Assembly: GCF_014279895.1 (NCBI RefSeq)
Contig: NZ_CP047954.1
Location: 1,116,001-1,180,000, forward strand
Source of the DNA: Synechococcus sp. M16.1
Lineage (GTDB): Bacteria; Cyanobacteriota; Cyanobacteriia; PCC-6307; Cyanobiaceae
DNA length: 64,000 nucleotides
Direction of reading: 5' to 3'
In this document: positions 45,464 through 53,957 of the stretch, one piece after another
Position numbering within the stretch: the stretch's first letter is position 1
Layout: each line of letters begins with the position of its first letter
Position numbers and translations under genes: made by a program
Notes under the pieces: model-generated
Database searches by the model: none
Seen by the model: only the letters and a program-made list of their open reading frames with translations
What the model was told of the DNA's origin: nothing

Positions 45464-46271
45464 GGGAACACATCACATCCGACATCTGTGGAGCCTCGTC
45501 GTGGTGGCTCTGGTCAGCCTGGGTGTTCTGGTGACCCCGGCTGAGGCCTACGACAACCCGGAGCTGCTGCCGGATCACCCCACCCCGGTGATCGACCTGG
45601 CCAAGGTGTTCAATGACACCCAGCGGGCCCAGCTGGAAGCATCCCTGGCGGATGTGGAGGAACGCACCGGCTGGAAGATGCGGGTGTTGACCCAGTACGA
45701 ACGCACACCAGGTCTGGCCATTCGCGAGTTCTGGGGGCTGGATGAAAGCAGCCTGCTGCTGGTGGCCGACCCCCGCGGCGGGAACCTGCTGAACTTCAAC
45801 GTTGGCGATGCCTACTTCGCGATGATGCCGCGCACTTACTGGGTGGAGCTGCAGACCCGCTACGGCAACCAGTACTACGTGAAGGATCACGGCGAAGACG
45901 GAGCCGTGCTGGATGCCCTCAATGCGGTGGAAATCTGTCTGGACCGTGGTGGCTGTCAGGTGGTTCCTGGTCTTCCCCAGGAACAGTGGCTTTGGACGCT
46001 GACCACCTCAATCTTTGGCGGCTTGATTGCTGGCTTTGCGGCCTATCCCCGCAAGGAGGGCGAAACCATCGCCTGGGCCTGGTTGCTGCTGCTCTCACCG
46101 CTGTGGGTGATGCTTTTCGGCGTCTTCGGCGTTGCCCCTGTGATCACACGCACGTCTGAAGTGATGCCCCTGCTGCGCAATGGAGTCGGCTTCCTGGCGG
46201 GAGGCATCGCCGCCTATCTGATCGCCCAGGCCACGGTTGGTCGAAAGCTTCAGAACGACGCCGAAGGCTGA
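45462..46271 (+). CDS. TPM-domain protein, Psb32-like
   Basis: 269 residues. Signal peptide to TPAEAYD, TPM domain (VIDLAKVFNDTQRAQLEASLADVEERTGW, residues about 40-160) and two or three C-terminal membrane helices. Psb32/TPM proteins in cyanobacteria and plants protect PSII during photodamage repair. Start ATG 45462 shares CATG with the divergent methyltransferase gene. Confidence 0.83.
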   Translation: MGTHHIRHLWSLVVVALVSLGVLVTPAEAYDNPELLPDHPTPVIDLAKVFNDTQRAQLEASLADVEERTGWKMRVLTQYERTPGLAIREFWGLDESSLLLVADPRGGNLLNFNVGDAYFAMMPRTYWVELQTRYGNQYYVKDHGEDGAVLDALNAVEICLDRGGCQVVPGLPQEQWLWTLTTSIFGGLIAGFAAYPRKEGETIAWAWLLLLSPLWVMLFGVFGVAPVITRTSEVMPLLRNGVGFLAGGIAAYLIAQATVGRKLQNDAEG

Positions 46272-46296
46272 GGAACGTCGAGAAACGTGAATGCCG

Positions 46297-47016
46297 TCAG
46301 AGCCGGGTGGCGCATTCAATGCGCGACCCGGTGCAAAGGGCCGGAGGGGGAGTGACGAGCGCCTGGCGCTTGACGTCACGCAGACGCCGCAACTCCGCGA
46401 GGTTCACGTCATAGAAAGAACGCAGTCGTGCGTATTTCTTGACGGGTTGGCCGTAGTAGCTGCGACCGGCGAGGGTTGGAAACGACGCCCATTCCGGAGC
46501 CAGCATGGCGGCGAGCAGCGGGCTGAGAACGCCGGTGTCGGTCAGACCCAGGGCTTTGCGCCGCTGAATCAGAAACAACGCGCCCTGGTCCTGAGCCTCA
46601 GGGCCGAAACCGCGCACGCCGATGCTGCGCTGTACCAGATTCCAGGTGAAGGGCATGAACTGGTAAGCCCCCGCAGCTGCACTGGCGTAGCGGGAGCTGT
46701 AGATCACCCGGTTGGGATGCCGGTCGAGCGAAGGCATCAAGCCACCGCCGAACATCACCCGATAGCCCACATCCAGACCACCTTTCCAGGTGCCTTCCGC
46801 AAAACGGATCGTGTTGAGCATCGCCCGACGTTCGGGCGTAATTACATAGGGAATGGCCCGGCTGGGCTGGAAGTCAGAGGTATGGATCAGCTGCGCCCGA
46901 GAGGCGGGGGGGAGCAGGCTCGCCTGGGCAGGAAGAAGGGAACTGAGGGCAGGCAGAACTCCGACGATCACGGCCGCATGAAGCGTCTGACGACCGATGA
47001 ATGCAGAGATAGCCAT
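46297..47016 (-). CDS. Secreted lysozyme-like muramidase
   Basis: 239 residues. Hydrophobic leader (TLHAAVIVGVLPALSSLLPAQA) then a glycosidase-like domain: the Glu in NTIRFAEGTWKGGLDVGYRVMFGG and SSRYASAAAGAYQFMPFTW resemble lambda-endolysin/GH104-type muramidases, which cleave peptidoglycan. C-terminal pair of Cys. Likely acts in the periplasm in cell-wall turnover; catalytic activity untested. Confidence 0.78.
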   Translation of the reverse strand: MAISAFIGRQTLHAAVIVGVLPALSSLLPAQASLLPPASRAQLIHTSDFQPSRAIPYVITPERRAMLNTIRFAEGTWKGGLDVGYRVMFGGGLMPSLDRHPNRVIYSSRYASAAAGAYQFMPFTWNLVQRSIGVRGFGPEAQDQGALFLIQRRKALGLTDTGVLSPLLAAMLAPEWASFPTLAGRSYYGQPVKKYARLRSFYDVNLAELRRLRDVKRQALVTPPPALCTGSRIECATRL

Positions 47017-47224
47017 AAAGAGCGTTCAAGGAGCATGCCCTCGAAAGAGGACGATGAGCAGATCAGAAGCGGATGAAATGCTCGAGCGGAAAAAAATTTC
47101 CACACGCTGTGACTTTCTCGAATTAAAGGCTCAAATCAATAGGTATATATGCCAGTCAAATAATCGGCCAGACCACTAACAGGCAGGCAAATCGGCTCAA
47201 AAAGGTGATGAAAAAGACCAAAAA
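47017..47224. other. AT-rich intergenic region
   Basis: About 208 bp, AT-rich, between the muramidase start and the glycosyltransferase stop. It probably holds the muramidase promoter. No small ORF, terminator or RNA gene stands out. Confidence 0.5.
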
Positions 47225-48310
47225 TTAAAAACGACTTGCAACCCAACCCACCAGTGCCAGAGCGGCTTCTTCAGCCCCTGATGCAGAAAGAGGGGCTTCG
47301 CTTGGCGCCAGTAACGGCTGGTCCAGCTGCCATGCGCCGGTGTCCAGCTCCTGACGGCTGAGGCAGCGATGCTGGCCGTGGCGACGCAAACCATCCATCA
47401 GCGCCGAAGCTTCGGCAAATCCGCTGCGCTCCACGACGTGCATCCCAACCCCTTGGGCCATCGCCTCGCAGAAGCTGCTGAAACCCGGCTTGCCCAGAAA
47501 ACGGGAGCAACGGCCGAGCACATCGACGGGGCGCAGCCCATCCGGCAGAAACGTGAGGTTGGGGAGCGCCGCCAACTCAGGCGCTTGCGAGGCATCTGCT
47601 GACGCCGGCAGCAGGAAATGGTGGTTGGGCCAGAGCTGAAACAGATCCCGCGAAAGGGACAAGCCCAGGCCTCCAAACCCCACCAACACCAGGGGAGCAT
47701 CCTGGGCATCAAGGCAAGCCTCAAGATCCGCCGGAATGGGCCGCGGGCTGGCGCAAACCAAACCGAGCCTCTGTTCAGGCAACCCCCAGTGCATGGCGAG
47801 GTCAAACGGGCAGCGCAGCAACAGATCACCGCAGCGGTAGGCCTCAGCAGCAGCATCGGCCCAGCCTTGGAAGGCAGAGCCCAAGGGGCGATAGATGTCA
47901 TCCCACCCGAAATTGCTCATCCACACCAGAGGTGCATCGAGGCGCTGGGCCAGGGCGGCTGCGGCCGGGGGAATGTCCCCGATGATCAACACCGGCTGCC
48001 CCTGCGACGCAATCCAGAGAGCCTCAGCCTCGATCATGGCCGGCAGCCGTTGCTCCAGCTCATCCAGGGCCCTGAGGGTGGTGGCGCAATCCACACCGAG
48101 CGCGTCGGCCTGCACCATGCCCACATCCCATTGACAAGACCGCTGCTCAATCGCTGCATCCCCCAACAGCAGGTTGAGTACGGGGGAGGGCAGACCCGAG
48201 CTCATCACCAAGGTCCATTCAGGACGCAAGCGACGCAGTTGGTGGAGCACCGCAGCATCGCGAGCCGCATGGCCGAAGCCATGGCTGCTGCTGCAGAAAT
48301 AGATCAGCAC
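47225..48310 (-). CDS. GT28/MurG-like glycosyltransferase
   Basis: 361 residues. N-terminal YFCSSSHGFGHAARDAAVLHQL resembles the GHxxR glycine-rich loop of GT-B enzymes; the C-terminal donor domain has VLVGFGGLG and LGKPGFSSFCEAMAQGVGM. Substrates unknown. Cytosolic, no membrane segment. It overlaps the metallophosphoesterase gene by 7 bp, so the two are co-transcribed. Confidence 0.8.
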   Translation of the reverse strand: MLIYFCSSSHGFGHAARDAAVLHQLRRLRPEWTLVMSSGLPSPVLNLLLGDAAIEQRSCQWDVGMVQADALGVDCATTLRALDELEQRLPAMIEAEALWIASQGQPVLIIGDIPPAAAALAQRLDAPLVWMSNFGWDDIYRPLGSAFQGWADAAAEAYRCGDLLLRCPFDLAMHWGLPEQRLGLVCASPRPIPADLEACLDAQDAPLVLVGFGGLGLSLSRDLFQLWPNHHFLLPASADASQAPELAALPNLTFLPDGLRPVDVLGRCSRFLGKPGFSSFCEAMAQGVGMHVVERSGFAEASALMDGLRRHGQHRCLSRQELDTGAWQLDQPLLAPSEAPLSASGAEEAALALVGWVASRF

Positions 48311-49152
48311 GGCAACGGAGCATCGATCGGCAACTGCTCCTGATGGATCAACTCAGCATCGGGGGTATACCAGCGATGGGCGAGCTGCGTGAGGCGGGCC
48401 CCCTGGAATTCAGCCCAGGAGAGATGCAGCAGCGTTCGACCTTGCCCATCCACACCTGAACGGGGCACACAGGCGGCATTGATCAGCGCGGTTCCATGGC
48501 GATGACGCAACAGGGTCTGGCGGAAACCAGAGCCGCGCTTGAGGGCATGGTGCATGTGGCCAAAGATCACCAGATCGGCAGGTCGGTCTTTGGCCATGCG
48601 GTCCAGGGCAAGGGCCAAATCCTGATCCCCCCAGTCCACTGCCGGCGTCTTCCAGTCGCGTCCGCAGGGACTGGCGGCCTCGGATCCCAAGCCTGAGGGA
48701 CCGCAGTGGGCCATGACGATCAGGGGCTGATCAGCGGGCACATCAGCGGCGGCCTGCACAATCCGCTCGGCTGAAGCTTCAAGCGACACCGGGCCGTACA
48801 CCGCCTCCACCGCTTTCGATAGGTGAAAACCTCCACCAGCACTGCATGGACGCGCACCCACAACCGTCAACGGGAGCTCCGGCCATTGGATTGAGCACCA
48901 AGCGCAATGGAGATCGCCGAGCACAGCGCGTTGTTGCTCGAGGATGCCGCCACTGCGATCACGCCCGCGGTCGTGGTTCCCCAGGATCACGGCCACGGGG
49001 AAGGGAAGCCGCGTGATCCGGCGCGTCAGACGCAGATCCCCATCAGCAAGATCACCAACGAAAAGAACAGCGTCGGGCTTGAGCTGCTGCAGCAGCTGCT
49101 CATCCGCGTCGCCCCAGGCGCCGTGGAGATCACCGGCAATGGCAAGTCGCAG
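48304..49152 (-). CDS. Metallophosphoesterase, TIGR04168-like
   Basis: About 282 residues from CTG 49152, where the conserved N-terminus ([20 protein letters not shown]) begins. Metal ligands are visible in [35 protein letters not shown] and FGHMHHALK. No ATG, GTG or TTG exists in frame between this and an upstream TAG at 49171-49173; the only ATG in frame (49185) is followed four codons later by that TAG. The start at GTG 48996 would delete the first two metal motifs. Either a CTG start is used or the gene has lost its start. Confidence 0.8.
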   Translation of the reverse strand: MRLAIAGDLHGAWGDADEQLLQQLKPDAVLFVGDLADGDLRLTRRITRLPFPVAVILGNHDRGRDRSGGILEQQRAVLGDLHCAWCSIQWPELPLTVVGARPCSAGGGFHLSKAVEAVYGPVSLEASAERIVQAAADVPADQPLIVMAHCGPSGLGSEAASPCGRDWKTPAVDWGDQDLALALDRMAKDRPADLVIFGHMHHALKRGSGFRQTLLRHRHGTALINAACVPRSGVDGQGRTLLHLSWAEFQGARLTQLAHRWYTPDAELIHQEQLPIDAPLPC

Positions 49153-49205
49153 GTGCTTCAGAGCGAATGCCTAGGCTGTGGCCATCCTGCCCCGAACCGG
49201 TCCTG

Positions 49206-50138
49206 ATGAGCGCTGACACCGCCCTTGTTGCGGCGATCAACCGGCTTCGCCAGGACCGCAATGCCGTGATCCTGGCGCACTACTACCAGGAGCCTGAGAT
49301 TCAGGACATCGCCGATTTCGTTGGTGACTCCCTGGAGCTGTCGCGCAAGGCCGCCAGCACCGATGCAGACGTGATCGTGTTCTGCGGCGTGCACTTCATG
49401 GCGGAGACCGCCAAGATTCTTAGTCCGGAAAAGACGGTGGTGCTGCCGGATCTAGAGGCCGGATGCTCCCTGGCGGACGACTGCCCCGCCGATGAGTTCG
49501 CCCGCTTCCGGGCAGAGCACCCCGACCACGTCGTGGTGAGCTACATCAACTGCACGGCCGCAGTGAAGGCGCAAAGCGATCTGATCTGCACCAGCAGCAA
49601 TGCCGTTGATCTGGTGAACCAACTGCCTGCCGATCAGCCCGTTCTGTTCGCCCCCGATCAGAACCTGGGGCGCTGGGTTCAGCAACAGAGCGGTCGCGAG
49701 CTGACCCTCTGGCCGGGACGCTGCATCGTTCACGAGACCTTCAGCGAAGAAGCCGTGCTGGCCCTCAAGCACGAACATCCCGGGGCTGAAGTGATCGCCC
49801 ACCCCGAGTGCCAGCAGAATCTGCTGGACCTGGCGGATTTCATTGGATCCACCAGCAAGCTGTTGAATTACGCCGAACAAAGCTCCTGCAACAGCTTCAT
49901 CGTTCTGACGGAACCGGGGATCTTGCATCAGATGCAGCAGCGGGTTCCTGAAAAAACCCTGCTCGACGTTCCAGGGATCGATGGATGCAGCTGCAATGCC
50001 TGCCCCTACATGCGGCTCAACACCCTTGAAAAACTGAAGGCATGCCTGGAGACCCTCACGCCTGCAATCGAGATGGATGAATCGATGCGACTGAAGGCCA
50101 TAAAACCCATGCAGCGCATGCTCGAAATGAGCCGGTGA
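49206..50138 (+). CDS. nadA: Quinolinate synthase A
   Basis: [4Fe-4S] enzyme forming quinolinate from iminoaspartate and DHAP in NAD biosynthesis. 310 residues: [22 protein letters not shown], the Cys ligands in [10 protein letters not shown] (FCGVHF), and C-terminal [17 protein letters not shown] with the remaining cluster cysteines. ATG 49206 preferred over the frame from 49167. Confidence 0.95.
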   Translation: MSADTALVAAINRLRQDRNAVILAHYYQEPEIQDIADFVGDSLELSRKAASTDADVIVFCGVHFMAETAKILSPEKTVVLPDLEAGCSLADDCPADEFARFRAEHPDHVVVSYINCTAAVKAQSDLICTSSNAVDLVNQLPADQPVLFAPDQNLGRWVQQQSGRELTLWPGRCIVHETFSEEAVLALKHEHPGAEVIAHPECQQNLLDLADFIGSTSKLLNYAEQSSCNSFIVLTEPGILHQMQQRVPEKTLLDVPGIDGCSCNACPYMRLNTLEKLKACLETLTPAIEMDESMRLKAIKPMQRMLEMSR

Positions 50139-50205
50139 CGCGCCAACAGATCAAAGAACGACGCGGTACGCGAATAAATTTTCGATAATCCAGTCCCTGC
50201 GATTA

Positions 50206-50637
50206 ATGGCCCGCGTCATCCAGCCCCAGGGCATCAGGGTTCTGACCTTGACGGCAGCGTTGGCGGGGACGTTGTGCACCGCAGCGACTGCACAACCGTG
50301 GAACCAACCGATTCCTGAACCCGCAACGGAGTCCACAGCACAAACGATCAAGTTGGCCGAGCAACTCAACACGGTGGGCGCCAGGTTTTTTGGAGCCCAT
50401 TGGTGCCCCGCCTGCAAAGAACAGATGAAGCTCTTCGGCAAACAGGCCGGAGCCAACCTGAACTACGTGGAATGCGGTCTGCCCGAAAAGTACCCCGATC
50501 AGCTCAGGCAGTGCAGGGATAAAAACATTCGATCCATCCCCACCTGGACACGGCCGGGATCAACGCGACTCCAGGGTGTTCAATCGATCAACACCCTGGA
50601 GCGCTGGAGTGGCCTAAGGCCTGAGCCACTGAATTGA
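50206..50637 (+). CDS. Thioredoxin-fold protein, exported
   Basis: 143 residues. Leader with a hydrophobic core (VLTLTAALAGTLCTAATA) then a thioredoxin-like domain with active-site WCPAC in FFGAHWCPACKEQMKLFG and a cis-Pro segment IRSIPTWTR. Similar to the thioredoxin domain fused to VKOR in cyanobacteria, so a role in disulphide formation in periplasm or lumen is likely; inference. Confidence 0.85.
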   Translation: MARVIQPQGIRVLTLTAALAGTLCTAATAQPWNQPIPEPATESTAQTIKLAEQLNTVGARFFGAHWCPACKEQMKLFGKQAGANLNYVECGLPEKYPDQLRQCRDKNIRSIPTWTRPGSTRLQGVQSINTLERWSGLRPEPLN

Positions 50638-50871
50638 TTACTTCTTACGGCAATAGCCAGCGCCAACATTCATCCAGCCGGAGGGGCAGGCTTCACCGTT
50701 GGTGGGCTTCATCTCGTAATAGATCGGAGACACACAAGTGGTGCCAAGGGTGTTGACGTAACCCAGGGGTCATTGGTTGTGGCCTTGGGCCTTGGGAATT
50801 TTTTTCTGAGCCAAAGCGGAGCTGGGCACAGCCAGGGCTGAAACAAACAGAGCGGCAGCGAGCAGCTTCAT
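50638..50871 (-). pseudogene. Small secreted Cys-rich protein with in-frame UGA
   Basis: Starts at ATG 50871 with a signal peptide (MKLLAAALFVSALAVPSSA), runs 33 codons to a TGA (50770-50772), then stays open in the same frame for 43 more codons to TAA. The region after the TGA carries PLGYVNTLGTTC, VSPIYYEMKP, GEACPSGWMNVGAGYC and RKK. The TGA directly precedes PLGY just as Cys precedes PSGW, so it sits where a Cys would complete an even Cys set. It may be a TGC/TGT to TGA nonsense mutation, a sequencing error or a recoded codon. Function unknown. Confidence 0.75.
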
Positions 50872-50938
50872 GGCAAGCGGGTCGAACGCGCTCAAGGTAT
50901 GGGCCTTTCAGACTGTCTGCAGCGATCGGCAGCGGAGC

Positions 50939-51925
50939 TTGATCGAACGCACACCGGAAGGGTTGTATTGCCGTGCCGCAAAGGCCTGGGTCGATCCGTG
51001 GCGTCCGGTTCCCCGGGCCCTGATCACCCACGCCCATGCCGACCACGCCCGCCCCGGATGCGGGGAGTACTGGGCCGTGGCCTCCAGTGAAGGGGTTCTG
51101 CGCCAGAGGCTCGGCAAAGACATCACCCTTCACCCGGTGGCCTACGGCGAAGAACACTGGCTAGGGCAGTGCAAGGTGTCGTTTCACAGCGCCGGGCACG
51201 TGCTTGGTTCAGCGCAGATCCGCCTGGAATCGGAGGGTGAGGTGTGGGTGGTCAGTGGGGATTACAAACGGGATGACGATCCCAGCTGTGACCCCTTCGA
51301 ACCAGTGCGCTGCGATGTGTTGATCACCGAAGCCACCTTCGGAATGCCGATCTATAGCTGGCAAAGCGGTGAGCAGGTGGCCAAGGAGATCCATGCCTGG
51401 TGGAGCCGTGATCGCAGCAGGCCATCTCTGCTGTTCTGCTACGCCTTCGGCAAAGCCCAACGCTTGCTGGCTGAACTGAAGGCCATCGGCGTGGAGGAGG
51501 AAGTGCTGCTGCACGGCGCCGTTGAAACCGTGACCCGCCACTACCGCGAGGCAGGGGTTCCGATGACCCCCAGTCGTTCCGTCAGTGAACTGCCCCGCAA
51601 GGATCCGCTCGAGGGACGATTGATCCTGGCGCCACCGTCGGCCCATCGCTCCAGCTGGATGCGCCGCTTCAAGTCACCCCAAACCGCCTTTGCCTCCGGC
51701 TGGATGGCCGTGCGCGGAGCCCGTCGACGGCGGGGCTACGAGCGGGGATTCGTGCTCAGTGATCATGCCGACTGGCCTGGACTGATCCAGACCGTTCGCG
51801 ACAGCGGCGCCCGCAAGGTGTACGTCACCCATGGACAGAGTGACGTTCTGGCCCGTTACCTGCGGGAGGTGGAGGGTGTGGATGCGGAGCCGCTGGACAC
51901 CCTGTTCGAAGGGGAGTCGGACTAG
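50939..51925 (+). CDS. Ligase-associated MBL-fold DNA exonuclease
   Basis: 328 residues from TTG 50939. Metallo-beta-lactamase/beta-CASP-type nuclease: ITHAHADHARPG (zinc motif), FHSAGHVLGSAQIRLE, SGDYKRDDDPSC, and C-terminal LSDHADWPGLIQ and VYVTHGQ. It matches the exonuclease found with bacterial ATP-dependent ligases. The frame is open back to ATG 50870, which would add 23 residues and overlap the divergent gene start; the TTG gives the usual length. First gene of the repair cassette. Confidence 0.88.
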   Translation: MIERTPEGLYCRAAKAWVDPWRPVPRALITHAHADHARPGCGEYWAVASSEGVLRQRLGKDITLHPVAYGEEHWLGQCKVSFHSAGHVLGSAQIRLESEGEVWVVSGDYKRDDDPSCDPFEPVRCDVLITEATFGMPIYSWQSGEQVAKEIHAWWSRDRSRPSLLFCYAFGKAQRLLAELKAIGVEEEVLLHGAVETVTRHYREAGVPMTPSRSVSELPRKDPLEGRLILAPPSAHRSSWMRRFKSPQTAFASGWMAVRGARRRRGYERGFVLSDHADWPGLIQTVRDSGARKVYVTHGQSDVLARYLREVEGVDAEPLDTLFEGESD

Positions 51926-52182
51926 AACTTGGCGATGCCGTCCGGCAGCTCGGGGAGGTTGAGGTTTGCTTCGCGACCTTCGATCGCGGCTGTGAGCGAT
52001 TCGATCATCATGGCGTTGCCGCTGTCTTTCACGGCCTCAAGTGCCTTCTGAAGACGACGACGACGGTCGGATGGATCATCCGATGTGCCGGAGCCAGCCA
52101 CGGGGGTGACGACGGCCGTGGCTGAGGCGGTAGCGCGCACGCTGCTGAGTTGTTGCGCGAGGTTGTCCCAGAGGAGTGCCAT
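51922..52182 (-). CDS. Conserved hypothetical protein, 86 aa
   Basis: 86 residues, start MALLWDNLAQQLSSVRATA, a disordered Ala/Thr/Ser linker, basic DRRRRLQKALEAVKDSG and a C-terminal ANLNLPELPDGIAKF. No family recognised. It lies antisense between exonuclease and ligase genes, overlapping the former by 4 bp in convergent orientation. Confidence 0.65.
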   Translation of the reverse strand: MALLWDNLAQQLSSVRATASATAVVTPVAGSGTSDDPSDRRRRLQKALEAVKDSGNAMMIESLTAAIEGREANLNLPELPDGIAKF

Positions 52183-52301
52183 CCGGCTGATTCAGGAATC
52201 TGTGGCTCAGATCAACACAGGTCTCCGCCGGATTTCCAGCACTGCTCACAAAATGTCTTGTCAGGATGGCGGGGCTTTCCATCCATCCCGTTCCAGCGCG
52301 C

Positions 52302-53957
52302 ATGCGTGCCTTTCAGAACCTGTTCAATCAGTTGGATCAGGTCACGGGCACCAAGGCCAAGGTGCAAGCGCTGGTGGATCACTTTCAGGGGGTCGAACCA
52401 GGGGAGGCGGCCTGGGCGTTGACGCTGCTGCTGGGCAAGCGCCGCAGGCGCCTGATCACCGGTCGCCGACTTCGCGACATCCTGCGGGACCGCGGTGGTC
52501 TTCCGGATTGGCTGATCGACGACTGCTACGGCCAGGTGGGCGACTCAGCTGAAACCATCAGCCTGCTCTGGCCCGCCGTGCAAGAGCGCGTCGAAGCAAG
52601 CGATCCGGATCTGCCCAGCGGTGATGGAGACATGCCCCTGAGCTGGTGGATGGACACCCTGCTGCCGGCCATCAGCACCAGAAGCGACGACGATCAAGCC
52701 AATGCCGTGATCTGGCTCTGGCACCGAACCCCGCTCGACCAGCACTTCATCGTCAACAAGTTGCTCACGGGGGGATTCCGTGTCGGCGTGTCGACAGGCC
52801 TGATCAGCCGGGCCATCGCCGAAGCGTTTGATCTCGAGGAAAACCTTGTGGTGCAACGGCTGATGGGCGGCTTTGAGCCCTCCGCAGAGCGCTTCAGGCA
52901 ACTCACCGCCTGCGCGACGGCGGATGAACACCATTCCAGCGGCACCGCCTACCCCTTCTATCTCGCCAGTCCCCTGGAACCCGACCGACTGCTGGAGACA
53001 TCGGCAAGCGATTGGCAACTGGAGTGGAAATGGGATGGAATCCGCGGTCAGCTGATTCATCGCGGCTCCGGCGTCTACCTCTGGAGCCGTGGAGAAGAGC
53101 TGGTCAACGAGAGCTTCCCTGAGCTTGTGGAGGTGGCCAAGGCCTTGCCATCCGGAAGCGTTCTGGACGGCGAGCTGATCTGCTGGCAACAGGACGCCGC
53201 CGCGCCGCTTGGCTTTGATCAGCTGCAACGACGGCTGGGCCGCAAAAGCGTTGGAGCAACGTTGAAACGGGATTGCCCGATGCGGTTCATCGCCTACGAC
53301 CTGCTGGAACATCAAGGCGTGGACATTCGCCAGCAGGGATTACGGCAGCGCCAGCAGCAGCTGGCTGCGCTGCTGGGCAGCATCGAGCATCCAGAGTCGT
53401 GGCGGCTGAAGCAGAGCCCGTCCTGGTCGATCGACTCCTGGGAGGAACTGGAGACACAGCGCAACCAGGCCCATCAGCACAACGCCGAAGGGTTAATGCT
53501 CAAACAGGCGGAATCGCCCTATCTGAGCGGCCGCAAACGGGGCAACTGGTGGAAACACAAGCTGGAGCCGATGACCCTCGATGCGGTGCTCCTCTATGCC
53601 CAGGCCGGCAGTGGGCGTCGCGCCAACCTCTTCACCGACTACACCTTCGGCCTCTGGACCAACGCTGAAGAGCCGCAGTTGGTGACCTTCGCCAAGGCCT
53701 ATTCCGGCCTCAATGATGCCGAAATCCTCGAGCTGGACCGCTGGATCCGACGCAACACCCTGCAGCGTTTCGGGCCGGCACGGTCCCTGAAAACCGAGCT
53801 GGTGTTTGAAATCGGCTTTGAAGGCATCCACCCCTCAAAACGCCATAAATCCGGCATCGCCGTGCGTTTCCCGCGGATCCTGCGCTGGCGACGCGACAAA
53901 CCCGCCGATGAAGCGGATTCACTCCAGACCGCGATGGCATTGATCGAGAACCGCTGA
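52302..53957 (+). CDS. ATP-dependent DNA ligase
   Basis: 551 residues. N-terminal helical domain (residues about 1-190), adenylation domain with the nucleotidyl-acceptor Lys in WQLEWKWDGIRGQLIH, LDGELICWQ, and C-terminal OB domain motif KTELVFEIGFEGI. It joins DNA nicks and belongs to the bacterial Lhr-associated ligase group. ATG 52302 preferred to 52266. Its stop overlaps the helicase start (TGATG at 53955-53959). Confidence 0.93.
   Translation: MRAFQNLFNQLDQVTGTKAKVQALVDHFQGVEPGEAAWALTLLLGKRRRRLITGRRLRDILRDRGGLPDWLIDDCYGQVGDSAETISLLWPAVQERVEASDPDLPSGDGDMPLSWWMDTLLPAISTRSDDDQANAVIWLWHRTPLDQHFIVNKLLTGGFRVGVSTGLISRAIAEAFDLEENLVVQRLMGGFEPSAERFRQLTACATADEHHSSGTAYPFYLASPLEPDRLLETSASDWQLEWKWDGIRGQLIHRGSGVYLWSRGEELVNESFPELVEVAKALPSGSVLDGELICWQQDAAAPLGFDQLQRRLGRKSVGATLKRDCPMRFIAYDLLEHQGVDIRQQGLRQRQQQLAALLGSIEHPESWRLKQSPSWSIDSWEELETQRNQAHQHNAEGLMLKQAESPYLSGRKRGNWWKHKLEPMTLDAVLLYAQAGSGRRANLFTDYTFGLWTNAEEPQLVTFAKAYSGLNDAEILELDRWIRRNTLQRFGPARSLKTELVFEIGFEGIHPSKRHKSGIAVRFPRILRWRRDKPADEADSLQTAMALIENR

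Noticed and set aside
50693-51157. 154-codon minus-strand frame over the Cys-rich small gene and exonuclease
   Set aside because: No start or motif of interest; the true frame in this region is the UGA-containing one at 50638-50871.
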